From Deinococcus roseus (GTDB lineage Bacteria > Deinococcota > Deinococci > Deinococcales > Deinococcaceae), in assembly GCF_014646895.1 (NCBI RefSeq), contig NZ_BMOD01000006.1:149088-213087 (forward strand): a stretch of 64,000 nucleotides of DNA, given 5' to 3'. Below, one piece after another: positions 47,201 to 55,016 of the stretch. The notes beneath the pieces are model-generated. The model saw only the letters and a program-made list of their open reading frames with translations, was not told the origin of the DNA and made no database searches. The stretch's first letter is position 1, and each line of letters starts with the position of its first letter. The translations under genes were made by a program, and so were the position numbers.

Positions 47201-50200
47201 ATTACAGCACCTCCAACACCAGCGCAACCGCTTCTGGATTCACCAGTGGAGCCATCCTGCGTTCCGGTGTAACGGTTGAACTGTACAGCAGCACGGGAAC
47301 CTACATTAGCAACACCACCACCGACAGCGCTGGAAATTACGTCTTCTCAGTGGCTGCGGGCAGTTACCAGATCCGGGTGGTGAACAGCACGGTCAGCAGC
47401 ACGAGAACCGGATGGGTCAACACCCTGAGACCCGTACAGACCTACCGGACCAATGGCAGCACGGGAACGGCAGTGGCTGTGACCAACAAAGTGGGCGGAG
47501 AAGACCCCACCCAGGTGGATGCCGCAGCCAACACCACCAGCACGCTGGCTGTTCTGAATGCTGTGGCAAATCAGGAAGTGCAGTCCCTGACGCCAGTGAC
47601 CGTTTCCACCGCCAGCATCTCTGGACTGGACTTTGGATTCAACTTCGACACCATTGTGAACACCAATGATGCGGGCCAGGGTTCCATGGCCCAGTTCATC
47701 AGCAATGCCAATGCTCTGGGGAACGAGAGCCTGCTGGCCCAGTCTGGAAACCGCAAGGACCTCAGCAACATCAACCAGAGTCTGCCTTCTGGCAAAGAAA
47801 CCAGCATTTTCATGATTCCAGCCGCCAACCTCACCTCTGGGGTTGCTTTGATTGATCTGAGCGTGGCCAGCGATCCTGCCCTGCCTGCCTTTAGCGGATC
47901 CAATGCCACAAACACCATCCTGGACGGCACCACCCAGACCGTGAACATCGGAGACACCAATTCTGGTGTGCTGGGCACGGGTGGTACGGTGGGCACTGGA
48001 AACGATGGTTTGCAAGGCACTTCAGACGATGCTGCTCTGCCCCAGGTCTACAAACCCGAAGTGCAGATCACCGGGCGGTTTGGCATCAACGGCCTGAGCG
48101 TCACAGCGGGCACCATCACCCTGCGGGGCATGGCGATCAAAGGCTTCGGGCAGAGCAGCATCAACAGCGACCACGGAGACATTTACGTTGCCGGGGCCAG
48201 CAACCTGACCGTGGAAGGCATGGTCATCGGGACCTCCGCCAGCAGCTTCACAGATCCCGGAGCCGGACTGCGCAGCAGCAACGGACTGGTGTTCTGGAGC
48301 GGTGCGGTCAGCAACACCACCCTGCAGAACAACCTGATCGGCTTCACGGAAAGGCGCGGCATTGCCGCCACCGGAACCACCCTGCAACTCGACACCCTGC
48401 TGATCCAGCAGAACGAGATCCGCTCCACCAACCGCCTGGGCACCACCCAGGGAGGCGGCATCGAACTGAACCCCGACTACAGCCCTTCCGGGACCTATCA
48501 CCGGGCCATCACCATCAAGCAGAACCTGATCACGGCAACAGGTGCGGGAGATTCGGGCATCGAACTGGGGTACACCCCAACAGACACCATCAAGCGCATT
48601 GAGGACAACACCATTTCCAACAATGCTTATGGCGGGATCAGCCTTTCCCTGGACACCACCAGCGGAACCGCCACCCACAACACCAGCACGGTGCGGGATT
48701 ACCTGCTGCACAACGTGATCACTGGCAACCAGACCGGGATTCAGATTTACGCCACCGGCACCATCGCTGCGCTGGAAAACAAAACCATCTCCCAGAACGC
48801 CATCTATGACAACACCGCACTGGGCATTGACCTCAAGCTCGATGGGGTGACCGGAAACGATGGTTTGTTGACCGCTGCACAGCCCAACAGGCTCATCGAT
48901 TACCCCATCATCACCTCCAGCGTTCTGACCGGAAACAGCCTGCAACTGCAAGGTGTGGTGGGCGGCAACCTGCCCAGCAATGCGGTGCCCACCCCCAGCA
49001 ACTCCACTTTTGCGGGTGCAACCCTGGAATTCTTCATTGCAGACAACAGTCCAGCCAACCAGGACGGTGTGGTGCTGCTCTCCGATGGGCGCAGCAAACC
49101 CCACGGTGAAGGGGCCATCTACATCGGGCAGGGAACTGCAGATGCCAGCGGAAACTTCAATGTGACCCTGAGCCTCAGTGCCTCACAGGTGACGGCCCTG
49201 GGAACGGCCACCAACGTGACCGCCACCGCCACCAACGCCTCAGGAAGCACCTCTGAGTTTGGCCCGGTGTACCTGTACCGCCAGGTCTCTGGAACGGTCT
49301 TTGAAGATGTGAACTACGGTGGAGGTCTGGGACGCAATTACGGCACCTCCAACACCAGCGCACAGAACGGCGGTTCTGGATTTGCCGCTGGAGCCATTGG
49401 CCGTGCTGGCGTGACCCTGGAAGTCTATGACAGCACGGGAACCCCTGTGGATCTGGACCCCTCCACCTCTGGAACCCAGAACAATGTGACCACCACTGCA
49501 GGCGGAAACTACAGCATAGGGCTGTTTGAAGGCAACTACCAGATCCGGGTGGTGAACAGCACGGTCAGCAGCACCAGAACCGGCTGGGTGAACACCCTGA
49601 TGCCTGTGCAGACCTACCGCACCAATGCCAGCACCGGATCTGCCGTGGCTGTGACCAGCAAGGTGGGTGGGGAAGACCCTGCTCAGGTCGATGCAGCCGC
49701 CAACACCACCAGCACGCTTGCCACCCTGAACGCCGTGGCAAACCAGGAAGTGCAATCCCTCAGCAGCGTGAACCTGACGGCAGGGAACGTCTCCGGTGTG
49801 GACTTTGGTTTCAACTTTGACACCATTGTGAACACCAGCGATGCAGGTCAGGGCTCGTTAAGGCAGTTTGTTCTGAACGCCAACGCGCTGGGCAATGAGA
49901 GTCTGCTGGCCCAGTCTGGCAACCGCAAAAAACTGGACAACACCAATGAAAGCCTCCCCGCAGGCAAGGAAACCAGCATCTTCATGGTGCCCCAGCCCGC
50001 CTCTCCTCCGACCTCCTGGGCCGCCACCATCACCCTGACCACCACGGTGCAATTCACCGGAGCGAATGCCGTGAACACCATCCTGGACGGCACCACCCAG
50101 ACCGTGAACATCGGAGACACCAACACCGGACAGCTGGGCACCGGAGGCACAGTGGGCACCGGAGTGGATGCCATTTTGGGCAACGCAGACGACACTGTAT

Positions 50201-52932
50201 TGAACAAGATTTACAAACCCGAAATCGAAATCAAATCCCTGACCGGAAACATAGCAGGCATGGGCTTGCAGGTCTCTGCAAACACCATCACCCTGCGGGG
50301 CCTGTCCATCTACGGCTTTGGCACTGCAGTCAACAGCTCAAACCATGCCAACATCCACCTGGACGATGGTTTCACCAACGCAGTGATCGAGCAGAACTTT
50401 GTGGGCATCTCCGCCACCCGCAGCAGCTTCAACTGCCCCACCGGAGGGGCCACCGGAACCGGCGACAACATCCGCAGCCTGGGTGCAGACAACGGCACCA
50501 TCCAGAACAACCTGATCGGGTGCAATGCCAGCAAAGGCATCGGTCTGGAAAACAGCTCCACAGGCTGGCAGATCCTGGGCAATGAGATCCGGGGCAATGC
50601 CATTGGCAACCCCAACCTGGACGGCATCGACATCGAAAACGGCAGCAGCGGAAATGTGACGGTGCGTGGCAACCTGGTGGCCTACAACGCCGGGGTCGGT
50701 GTGGACACCCACATCGGGATGGGCGGCAACACCATCAGCCAGAACACCATCGAATTCAACGGTGCGGGCACCGGAGCTTCCCTGGAAGACTCGGGCATCC
50801 GGGTGTACGGGCCTGGGAACACCATCCAGTACAACATCATCCGCAGCAACACAGGATCAGGGGTGATGGTGGAGCCCACCTCCACCGGAAACGTGATCAG
50901 CAAAAACAGCATCTACAGCAACGGAAAAATCGGGATTGACCTGATGACCAGCACCGACACTGAAAAATCCGGGACTGCGCCTTATGTGACCCTCAATGAC
51001 TCAGGAGATGCAGACACCGGAGGCAACACCCTGCTGAACTTCCCGGTTTTTGCCACAGCAACTTTGCAAGGAGGCAACCTCACCATCACGGGGTATGCCC
51101 GTCCCGGAGCCACCATCGAACTGTTCCTGGCCAACCCTGACCCCAGCGGTTTCGGGGAAGGACAGACCTACCTGGGCACCTTTACGGAAGGCTGCAGCAC
51201 GGTGTCCAGCACCTGCCTTGCTGTGGATTCGGACAGTGCCACTGGCTCTTATGGTCCTTCCAGCGTGAACGGCATCCTGCAAGGCCAGGACAGCACCAGC
51301 CGCTTCCAGTTCGTGGTTCCGGTCAGCGGTTTGCTTGCAACAGTCAATCTGGGAGACCAGCTGACCGCCACCGCCACCCTGAGCAGCAACACCTCGGAGT
51401 TCAGCGGTCTGGTCACGGTGTCCATTGCCGGATTCAGCGTCTCAGGCAACGTGTACGAGGATGTGCAGCCCAACGGCAGTTTTGAACCCACCGAAAACTG
51501 GACGGCGGGCAGCACCGTTTACGTTCACCTGATCCAGAGCGGAAACGTGGTTGCCACCACCACAGTGGGCGCAGGCACTGGAGCTTTCACTTTCTCCAAC
51601 GTCAACGCTGGCACCTACACCCTGGCGGTCTCCAGTGTCAGCGGTACTGTGGGTAACCCTGCCCCTGGCATTACGGCCCCTGCAGGATGGCTGTACATCA
51701 ACCCGGCAGATGGCAGCAGGCAACTGGATGTGGCCTCTGCCGTGACCGGACAGAACTTTGGGCTGTACCACGGCTCCAGGGTCACCGGGCGGGTCTTCTA
51801 CGACGATGCCTTCGGAGCTGCATCCGTGGCAGATGAAAGCAAGGCCAACAACGGCATTCAGGACCTCTCTGAAAAAGGCGCATCTGGGGTGACCGTCAGG
51901 GCCACCGCAGGCGTCAACACCGTCAGTGCCACCACCAGTGCCACTGGAGATTTCCAGATGTACCTGCCCCATGCCCAGTTCGGAGGCCAGACCGTGGTGA
52001 TCGGCCACGCTGCGCAGCCCGCCACGGGCAACAACACCGGCAATGTGGCCCCCATCACCCTGGCCACCACCCTGAACGATGGACTGGCCGCCAGCAGAAG
52101 TTACAGCAATGCCAGCGGACAGACCTACGGAACGTATTACTTTGGCATCCTGCACAGCTCCAGCTGGAGGCCCGACCAGAGTGGAACCACCAGCAGCCCA
52201 GGCATCATCGATTACACCCACGCCTACACCCCAGAAACCCTGGGCAACCTCGCCTTCAGCACCGCAGGCAACCTGTTCTACGGGGTGTTCGGAGACACCA
52301 ACTGCGACGGCACCTTCAGCGACACCGAAAAAGCCAGCAACCTGCTGGTCAGCCCCATCCATGTGGGCTACAGCTGGCCCAGACTGAGTGACGGCAGCTT
52401 CAAACCCTGCGAATTCCACGTGCAGGTCAATGTGCCCTCCAACCTGGCCGCCAACTCTGTGGACCGCGTGAAAGTCAAAGCCGAACTGACCTGGCAGAAC
52501 AACAGCAGCGTCAAAGACCCCCTCTACCTGCTGGACACCACCACCACCCGAACGCTTGCCAACGGCGGCAAACTCAGCCTCACCAAGGGCCTGCGCAACG
52601 TCACGCAAGGGGAGACCTCCTACACCGTCAGCAACGGCGGCAAGGTCGGAGAAGTCATCGAATACAAGATCACCTTCACCAACTCTGGCGACACCGTGAT
52701 CACCGACATCGTGCTGGGAGACAATGTTCCGTACTTCACCGACATGGTGCAGAACGTCTACGGAGCCACCGGAGAGATGGAACTGCACTGCCCCAGTGGC
52801 TCGGTGGTCAACGTCAACCTCGGGCAGACCAGCGTGATTGATCTGCCCCTGAACCTGCCCACCAGTTGCAACATCACCCAGATGGCCCCCGGAGACTTCG
52901 GGTACTTCCTGTACCGCGTGCAGATCCGCTGA
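41254..52932 (+). CDS. Giant adhesin-like protein: DUF11, GEVED, beta-helix modules (3892 aa)
   Basis: GGAGGA lies eight bases before ATG 41254. The signal peptide LKFLLLLLFLGTAAHAQ begins only after 27 residues, an unusual extension. Order: Ig/DUF11 domains to ~490; a six-bladed propeller-like part ~490-755; three GEVED domains starting near 760, 924 and 1089 (SGDAPSSYG...LIGWIDFN.NGTF...TNGEVEDY); three ~710-aa modules starting at residues 1259, 1966 and 2678. Each module has an SdrD-B-like fold (SGNVFEDVNYGGG) and a right-handed beta-helix (GWQILGNEIRGNAIGN). A fourth SdrD-B-like domain begins near 3396, and a DUF11 domain ends the protein. There is no barrel or sortase signal, so anchoring to the 1842-aa partner is inferred. 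The role is likely adhesion or matrix formation. Confidence 0.85.
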   Translation: MSCAAPSRSKSAGGLPWGSAELLNRFVLKFLLLLLFLGTAAHAQTTTLKITPITWDIIGLDSNNVNAGPNVFIVGARVCNIGAATATNVTATFNKTGTNNPYINLQDQSSYSVASLPAGADPDPGNTRQYFYPNPTQNTLPSNCFDFYYNGVITRTAAAYNTFQGYNITATASNASSVQTSASKQLYIEKLVSQNRNSIISFSGTTAVEVGKTYQYTLVASTATNGYEQIEHFPNFPNNQFQVLSIQTAYSAPTGQKNQIAYADACGFVYSYAGSVNKSDCQVGGTTPIVGGKAGGDPITTVYTVKILGPGNGTINNLVYDYSGSSYHYNSDYFTGGAMSFTAVYPPNLTVSKSTSTSTIWRSTTGNTGSYSITVANSSAANTGTATSVVISDPLPSGFTYASTGTLSLTGGATRTSTSNPTAGSSSPSWGSFTIPAGGSVTIPFNVTIAGSTALGTYQNGVTATYTSPDGTTGNTSTYNSASSTAEDITLKSIDCSTIYAVVGQVATQATTGTKFLTLDPNTGLFGAQIVDISGIPSVTGGFGVSPTLQKIVYVDGNGGAGYGGIARIYTTDGNTPVNTGHTIADPTAEHQVGVDKSGVLWATQWTGAKTLYRYAGTGNAVSQGSISAADSTLQTEWSSLSEGDFAFDNAGNMWFISTNTNVTPDKVTLWIVDATNRLAYKVGDFGSLVSGSFAKGAEFGPDGQLYIGVTNPGTNGNATIYKYNPGTGAFITLTSAAGALSTTYDDIQDMGSCIYPDTSDSGDAPSSYGTATHVAISTIYMGSLEDKEANQSSSNATADDTTGVNDDDGISAFPVLAAGATSYSISGIPVFNNTGTAGKLIGWIDFNKNGTFETSEGVSVAVPSSASAQTVTLSWSGLSGLTAGSTFARFRLGTDTPLTTATPTGISTNGEVEDYALSIINNTDYSDAPSGYGSASHNIVPTVRLGSVAPDAEVTAASSSNADGDDTSGTDDEEAISSFPLLTTASTTYALNNITVLNNSGTTGKLIGWIDFNQNGTFETTEAASVNVNSSASTQSVSLSWTGLSGLVAGTTYVRLRISSDATLTTSTPTGLKTNGEVEDYTMTIQAVDYGDAPSSYLSASHVISSNLRLGSVLADAESGMQNSATANGDDLAGTDDEDALSGTVNVSALGTFTLSNIGVTNTTGSTARLVGWIDFNRNGTFDSATEAAIATINNGATTATLSWMLPADLQGGASFLRLRITTDSTIATGTASTSVPTGLASNGEMEDHPVNLNFYTLSGTVFTDVNYGGGAGRDYATASSSATASGFAAGSMARSGATVELYSSTGTYIGNATTNASGQYSFLVAAGSYQIRVVNSTVTSARTGYVAGLLPVQTYRTSGSTGTAVAVTNKVGGEDPTQVDAAANTTSTLAVLNAVAGQEVQSLTPVTVSTANVTGLDFGFNFDTIVNTNNAGQGSLRQFVLNANAMGNESLLAQSGNRKKLDNTNESLPAGKETSIFMIPAANLTASVGVITLSSTVQFTGTNAVNTILDGTTQTVNIADGNSGQLGTGGTVGIGPDLIAGNSDDTVLNRIYRPEIEIKSLTGSIAGMGLQLSASNITVRGVSVYGFGSAANADNNANIQIDNDYTSTLIEQNFLGISATRSTFDCSATAGTAVATGSGDNIRSIGGDSGTVQYNLIGCAAGKGFGVENSSTGWQILGNEIRGNAIGNMHLDGVDLENGNTGTATVRGNLIASNWGVGVDSYSGLGSNTTEYNTIENNGIGTSGGSPLEDSGVRIYGTGSTVRYNIIRNNVGSGVMVQASSSGNTITQNSIYGNGKIGIDLLNSTDDVTKGTSPFVTLNDLNDADTGANGLLNYPVFAAATLVGSNLEVTGYARPGATIELFLSDSDASSFGEGQTYLGTVTEGCSTVSSTCLAVDSDGTTGTYGSAAVNGILQGTDSTNKFKFTLPLSSLKTTVANGNKLTATATLSSNTSEFSGQVTVLAQISGNVFEDVNYGGGAGRNYSTSNTSATASGFTSGAILRSGVTVELYSSTGTYISNTTTDSAGNYVFSVAAGSYQIRVVNSTVSSTRTGWVNTLRPVQTYRTNGSTGTAVAVTNKVGGEDPTQVDAAANTTSTLAVLNAVANQEVQSLTPVTVSTASISGLDFGFNFDTIVNTNDAGQGSMAQFISNANALGNESLLAQSGNRKDLSNINQSLPSGKETSIFMIPAANLTSGVALIDLSVASDPALPAFSGSNATNTILDGTTQTVNIGDTNSGVLGTGGTVGTGNDGLQGTSDDAALPQVYKPEVQITGRFGINGLSVTAGTITLRGMAIKGFGQSSINSDHGDIYVAGASNLTVEGMVIGTSASSFTDPGAGLRSSNGLVFWSGAVSNTTLQNNLIGFTERRGIAATGTTLQLDTLLIQQNEIRSTNRLGTTQGGGIELNPDYSPSGTYHRAITIKQNLITATGAGDSGIELGYTPTDTIKRIEDNTISNNAYGGISLSLDTTSGTATHNTSTVRDYLLHNVITGNQTGIQIYATGTIAALENKTISQNAIYDNTALGIDLKLDGVTGNDGLLTAAQPNRLIDYPIITSSVLTGNSLQLQGVVGGNLPSNAVPTPSNSTFAGATLEFFIADNSPANQDGVVLLSDGRSKPHGEGAIYIGQGTADASGNFNVTLSLSASQVTALGTATNVTATATNASGSTSEFGPVYLYRQVSGTVFEDVNYGGGLGRNYGTSNTSAQNGGSGFAAGAIGRAGVTLEVYDSTGTPVDLDPSTSGTQNNVTTTAGGNYSIGLFEGNYQIRVVNSTVSSTRTGWVNTLMPVQTYRTNASTGSAVAVTSKVGGEDPAQVDAAANTTSTLATLNAVANQEVQSLSSVNLTAGNVSGVDFGFNFDTIVNTSDAGQGSLRQFVLNANALGNESLLAQSGNRKKLDNTNESLPAGKETSIFMVPQPASPPTSWAATITLTTTVQFTGANAVNTILDGTTQTVNIGDTNTGQLGTGGTVGTGVDAILGNADDTVLNKIYKPEIEIKSLTGNIAGMGLQVSANTITLRGLSIYGFGTAVNSSNHANIHLDDGFTNAVIEQNFVGISATRSSFNCPTGGATGTGDNIRSLGADNGTIQNNLIGCNASKGIGLENSSTGWQILGNEIRGNAIGNPNLDGIDIENGSSGNVTVRGNLVAYNAGVGVDTHIGMGGNTISQNTIEFNGAGTGASLEDSGIRVYGPGNTIQYNIIRSNTGSGVMVEPTSTGNVISKNSIYSNGKIGIDLMTSTDTEKSGTAPYVTLNDSGDADTGGNTLLNFPVFATATLQGGNLTITGYARPGATIELFLANPDPSGFGEGQTYLGTFTEGCSTVSSTCLAVDSDSATGSYGPSSVNGILQGQDSTSRFQFVVPVSGLLATVNLGDQLTATATLSSNTSEFSGLVTVSIAGFSVSGNVYEDVQPNGSFEPTENWTAGSTVYVHLIQSGNVVATTTVGAGTGAFTFSNVNAGTYTLAVSSVSGTVGNPAPGITAPAGWLYINPADGSRQLDVASAVTGQNFGLYHGSRVTGRVFYDDAFGAASVADESKANNGIQDLSEKGASGVTVRATAGVNTVSATTSATGDFQMYLPHAQFGGQTVVIGHAAQPATGNNTGNVAPITLATTLNDGLAASRSYSNASGQTYGTYYFGILHSSSWRPDQSGTTSSPGIIDYTHAYTPETLGNLAFSTAGNLFYGVFGDTNCDGTFSDTEKASNLLVSPIHVGYSWPRLSDGSFKPCEFHVQVNVPSNLAANSVDRVKVKAELTWQNNSSVKDPLYLLDTTTTRTLANGGKLSLTKGLRNVTQGETSYTVSNGGKVGEVIEYKITFTNSGDTVITDIVLGDNVPYFTDMVQNVYGATGEMELHCPSGSVVNVNLGQTSVIDLPLNLPTSCNITQMAPGDFGYFLYRVQIR
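45028..51438 (+). repeat. Three long tandem coding repeats of about 2.1 kb
   Basis: Copies start at 45028, 47149 and 49285 (lengths 2121, 2136, 2154). Copies 1 and 3 are most alike, with long identical DNA stretches such as the region coding for LAQSGNRKKLDNTNESLPAG. Copy 2 diverges in its helix part. They are candidates for recombination and copy-number change. Confidence 0.85.
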
Positions 52933-52949
52933 GTTTCAAATAATTTCAG

Positions 52950-52977
52950 ATCCCTTCTCAGGAGAGGAGGGATTTTT
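52950..52977 (+). terminator. Terminator of the surface operon
   Basis: ATCCCT(T)CTC pairs with GAG(G)AGGGAT and is followed by TTTTT. Confidence 0.8.
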
Positions 52978-53011
52978 GGTTTCTGGGAGAGGGCTTGAGG
53001 CTGCTTGCACT

Positions 53012-53088
53012 GGGCGAGGCACGCCTCGCCCCTACAGGTGTCATTTGAGGTTTCTGCCATTGGGCGCAGCACGCTGCGCCCCTACAGG
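53012..53088. repeat. Two REP-like palindromes in tandem
   Basis: GGGCGAGGC-AC-GCCTCGCCC (53012-53031) and GGGCGCAGC-AC-GCTGCGCCC (53062-53081) each end in CCTACAGG and lie 50 bases apart with similar flanks. The stems differ by compensating base pairs. Between here and the second riboswitch (53228) I see only one stray CCCTCGGC unit at 53114-53121. Confidence 0.7.
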
Positions 53089-53227
53089 TCTGGTTTGAGA
53101 TTTCTGCCCTGAGCCCTCGGCATCTTTCCCCCAGCCATCATTTGTGTTCAGCTTCTGTAACCAAAAAATAAAACAAAAACCAGCTCTGGACGCATAAAAA
53201 CCCCTTCCCAAACGCCAGCAAGAGTGC

Positions 53228-53420
53228 CATAATGTGTATCAGAGATTTGGCTCATGAAGCGATGAAGCGTTCTCCCGTACACGGGCACCTGGGAAACGCA
53301 GAGCTAGTGGTGCGACCGGCATGAGGCAATTGGTCCAGGGTCTGGCCAGCATTGCTGGTTGGACCGAAACAACCCATTGTCTACGTTGTCGGTCACTCTT
53401 CCCCACTCGGAAGGAGTGAC
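53228..53420 (+). ncRNA. Second cyclic-di-GMP-II riboswitch
   Basis: A CATAAT -10 box (53228-53233) precedes the aptamer at 53251-53325. P1 is CTCATG/CATGAG. Conserved GAAGCGATGA follows. P2 is GCGTT(c)TCCC/GGGAAACGC with one bulge; the loop GGGCACC gives the pseudoknot GCACC/GGTGC. GAGCTAGTGGTGCGACCGGC follows. Compared with the first aptamer, stems change by compensating pairs while loops stay the same. Downstream, GACCGGCA can pair with TGTCGGTC (53387-53394), which competes with a hairpin GTCACTC/GAGTGAC (53392-53398/53414-53420) that hides GGAAGGAG. This looks like a translational switch, but its direction is uncertain. Confidence 0.82.
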
Positions 53421-53427
53421 TTTCAGC

Positions 53428-53499
53428 ATGTTACACAGCAAAGAAAACACCAGGAACCGCGGTCCCAATCCACCTCCGGCTGAGTTGCTCGCCCTGTAA
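53428..53499 (+). CDS. Possible 23-aa peptide after the riboswitch
   Basis: ATG 53428 starts MLHSKENTRNRGPNPPPAEL and the frame ends after LAL. The GGAAGGAG controlled by the hairpin lies 11 bases upstream, a little far. It may be a leader peptide or a chance frame. Confidence 0.3.
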   Translation: MLHSKENTRNRGPNPPPAELLAL

Positions 53500-53596
53500 G
53501 CTGCAGCTCAAGACCTGACCCCTTCCGCACCACAGACCCACAGAGGAACACATCCTCCGTGAGGGCCGTGCTGTGCCGGAACTTCAGGAAGCCAGC

Positions 53597-53641
53597 GTGG
53601 GAAAGGAAGGCAGTGCAAAAGCACTGGTGAGGACTTCCCAC
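53597..53641 (+). other. Nested hairpin in the RCC1-gene leader
   Basis: GTGGGAA (53597-53603) pairs with TTCCCAC (53635-53641), enclosing a perfect CAGTGC-AAAA-GCACTG hairpin. It lies 44 bases before the lipoprotein gene in a long untranslated leader. The function is unknown. Confidence 0.45.
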
Positions 53642-53684
53642 CAACGGCATCAAACCCGTTCAACATCCCTCACACCGCGAAAAC

Positions 53685-54851
53685 ATGAAAAACATCCTGA
53701 TCCTGACCGGGCTCACCTTCCTGATGGTGGCCTGTGGCACCCAGACTGTCCCCTCCCAGAATGCTCCCCTCGCTCCCGACGCTGAAACCATCCCTGTGGA
53801 AACCCCCGAAGTGGATGCACAGGCCCTCAGCAAAGTGGCCCCCCGTTTGCTCGCCAGTGGCAACCAGCACAACCTGGGTCTGGTGGGCGGCACCCTCAAA
53901 GTGTGGGGCTGGAACGGCTACGGCCAGATCAGCAACGCCAGCACCCTCAGTGGGATCATCGAAGTGGCTGCTGGCTGGAACAACTCCCTGGCCCTGAAGA
54001 GTGATGGCACCGTGTGGGCCTGGGGTCGCAACGACTACGGTCAGCTGGGTCTGGGCAACCTCACCGACCAGAGCGCTCCTCAAAAAATCAGCAAGATCAG
54101 CAACGTGGTGGCCATCAGCGCAGGCGTCGAGCACTCCCTGGCCCTGAAGAGTGATGGCACCGTGTGGGCCTGGGGCCACAACAATGTGGGCCAGCTGGGT
54201 CAGGGCAACACCACCGACCAGACCAACCCCGTGCAGGTTGCAGGCCTCAGCAACATCGTGCAGATCTCCGCAGGTCTGGGGCACTCCCTGGCCCTCAAGA
54301 GTGATGGCACCGTGTGGGTGTGGGGCTGGAACATGGACGGACAGCTGGGCAACGGCACCACCACCACGGCCCTGACCGCCGTGAAACTTGCTGACCTGAG
54401 CGGCATCACCCGCGTTTCTGCAGGCCACTACCACTCCCTGGCGCTCAAATCAGACGGCACCGTGTGGGCCTGGGGCGACAACCACAACGGCAGACTGGGC
54501 AACAACAGCACCATCAGCAGCAAAAAAGCCGTGCAGGTCAAGGGCCTCACCGGAGTGAAAGAAATCGTGGCCGGACCTTCCCACAGCCTGGCCCTCAAAA
54601 CAGACGGCACTGTGTTTGCCTGGGGCAAGAACGACAGCGGCCAGCTGGGACTGGGCAACACCATCGACCAGAAAGTGGCCGCGCAGGTTCCTGGCCTGAG
54701 CAGCATCACCGCACTTTCTGCAGGCCGTGCCCACAGCGTTGCCCTGAGCAGCACCGGCAAAGTCTGGGCTTTCGGCAACAACTTCGGCGGACAGATCGGA
54801 GATGGCACCACCATCAACCGCACCTCCGCAGTGCAGGTCACCAAAATGTAA
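53685..54851 (+). CDS. RCC1-repeat beta-propeller lipoprotein
   Basis: A 388-aa protein with a lipoprotein-like signal (MKNILILTGLTFLMVACGTQ, Cys17 as likely lipidation site). A short linker is followed from ~50 by seven RCC1 blades of about 50 aa, each with the pattern HSLALKSDGTVWAWGxNxxGQLGxGNTTD. RCC1 propellers act as binding platforms; in bacteria they occur in secreted and surface proteins of mostly unknown role. No ribosome-binding site precedes the ATG, and the gene follows a long leader containing a c-di-GMP-II aptamer, so it is likely controlled with the surface operon. Confidence 0.88.
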   Translation: MKNILILTGLTFLMVACGTQTVPSQNAPLAPDAETIPVETPEVDAQALSKVAPRLLASGNQHNLGLVGGTLKVWGWNGYGQISNASTLSGIIEVAAGWNNSLALKSDGTVWAWGRNDYGQLGLGNLTDQSAPQKISKISNVVAISAGVEHSLALKSDGTVWAWGHNNVGQLGQGNTTDQTNPVQVAGLSNIVQISAGLGHSLALKSDGTVWVWGWNMDGQLGNGTTTTALTAVKLADLSGITRVSAGHYHSLALKSDGTVWAWGDNHNGRLGNNSTISSKKAVQVKGLTGVKEIVAGPSHSLALKTDGTVFAWGKNDSGQLGLGNTIDQKVAAQVPGLSSITALSAGRAHSVALSSTGKVWAFGNNFGGQIGDGTTINRTSAVQVTKM

Positions 54852-54871
54852 TTCCACGGACCCCTGTCTCT

Positions 54872-54906
54872 GACCAGAAGCCCGGAATTGTTCCGGGCTT
54901 CTGGTC
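54872..54906 (+). terminator. Terminator of the RCC1 gene
   Basis: GACCAGAAGCCCGGAA pairs perfectly with its complement 54891-54906 over a short loop. It is followed by a 14-bp tandem repeat, GTGGTTTTTGCCCT (about 2.6 copies, to 54957). Confidence 0.75.
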
Positions 54907-55016
54907 GTTGTTTGGCTTTGTGGTTTTTGCCCTGTGGTTTTTGCCCTGTGGTTTTTTTCTGCTCTGAGCAGGAAGGTGTTTCCTGCTGTGAACGGTCCAC
55001 TGTGAACTGTAAACTT

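Noticed and set aside
53428..53684. A group I intron after the riboswitch, as in the known clostridial tandem arrangement
   Set aside because: I could not find the conserved P3-P7 core, and the interval is only about 260 bases.
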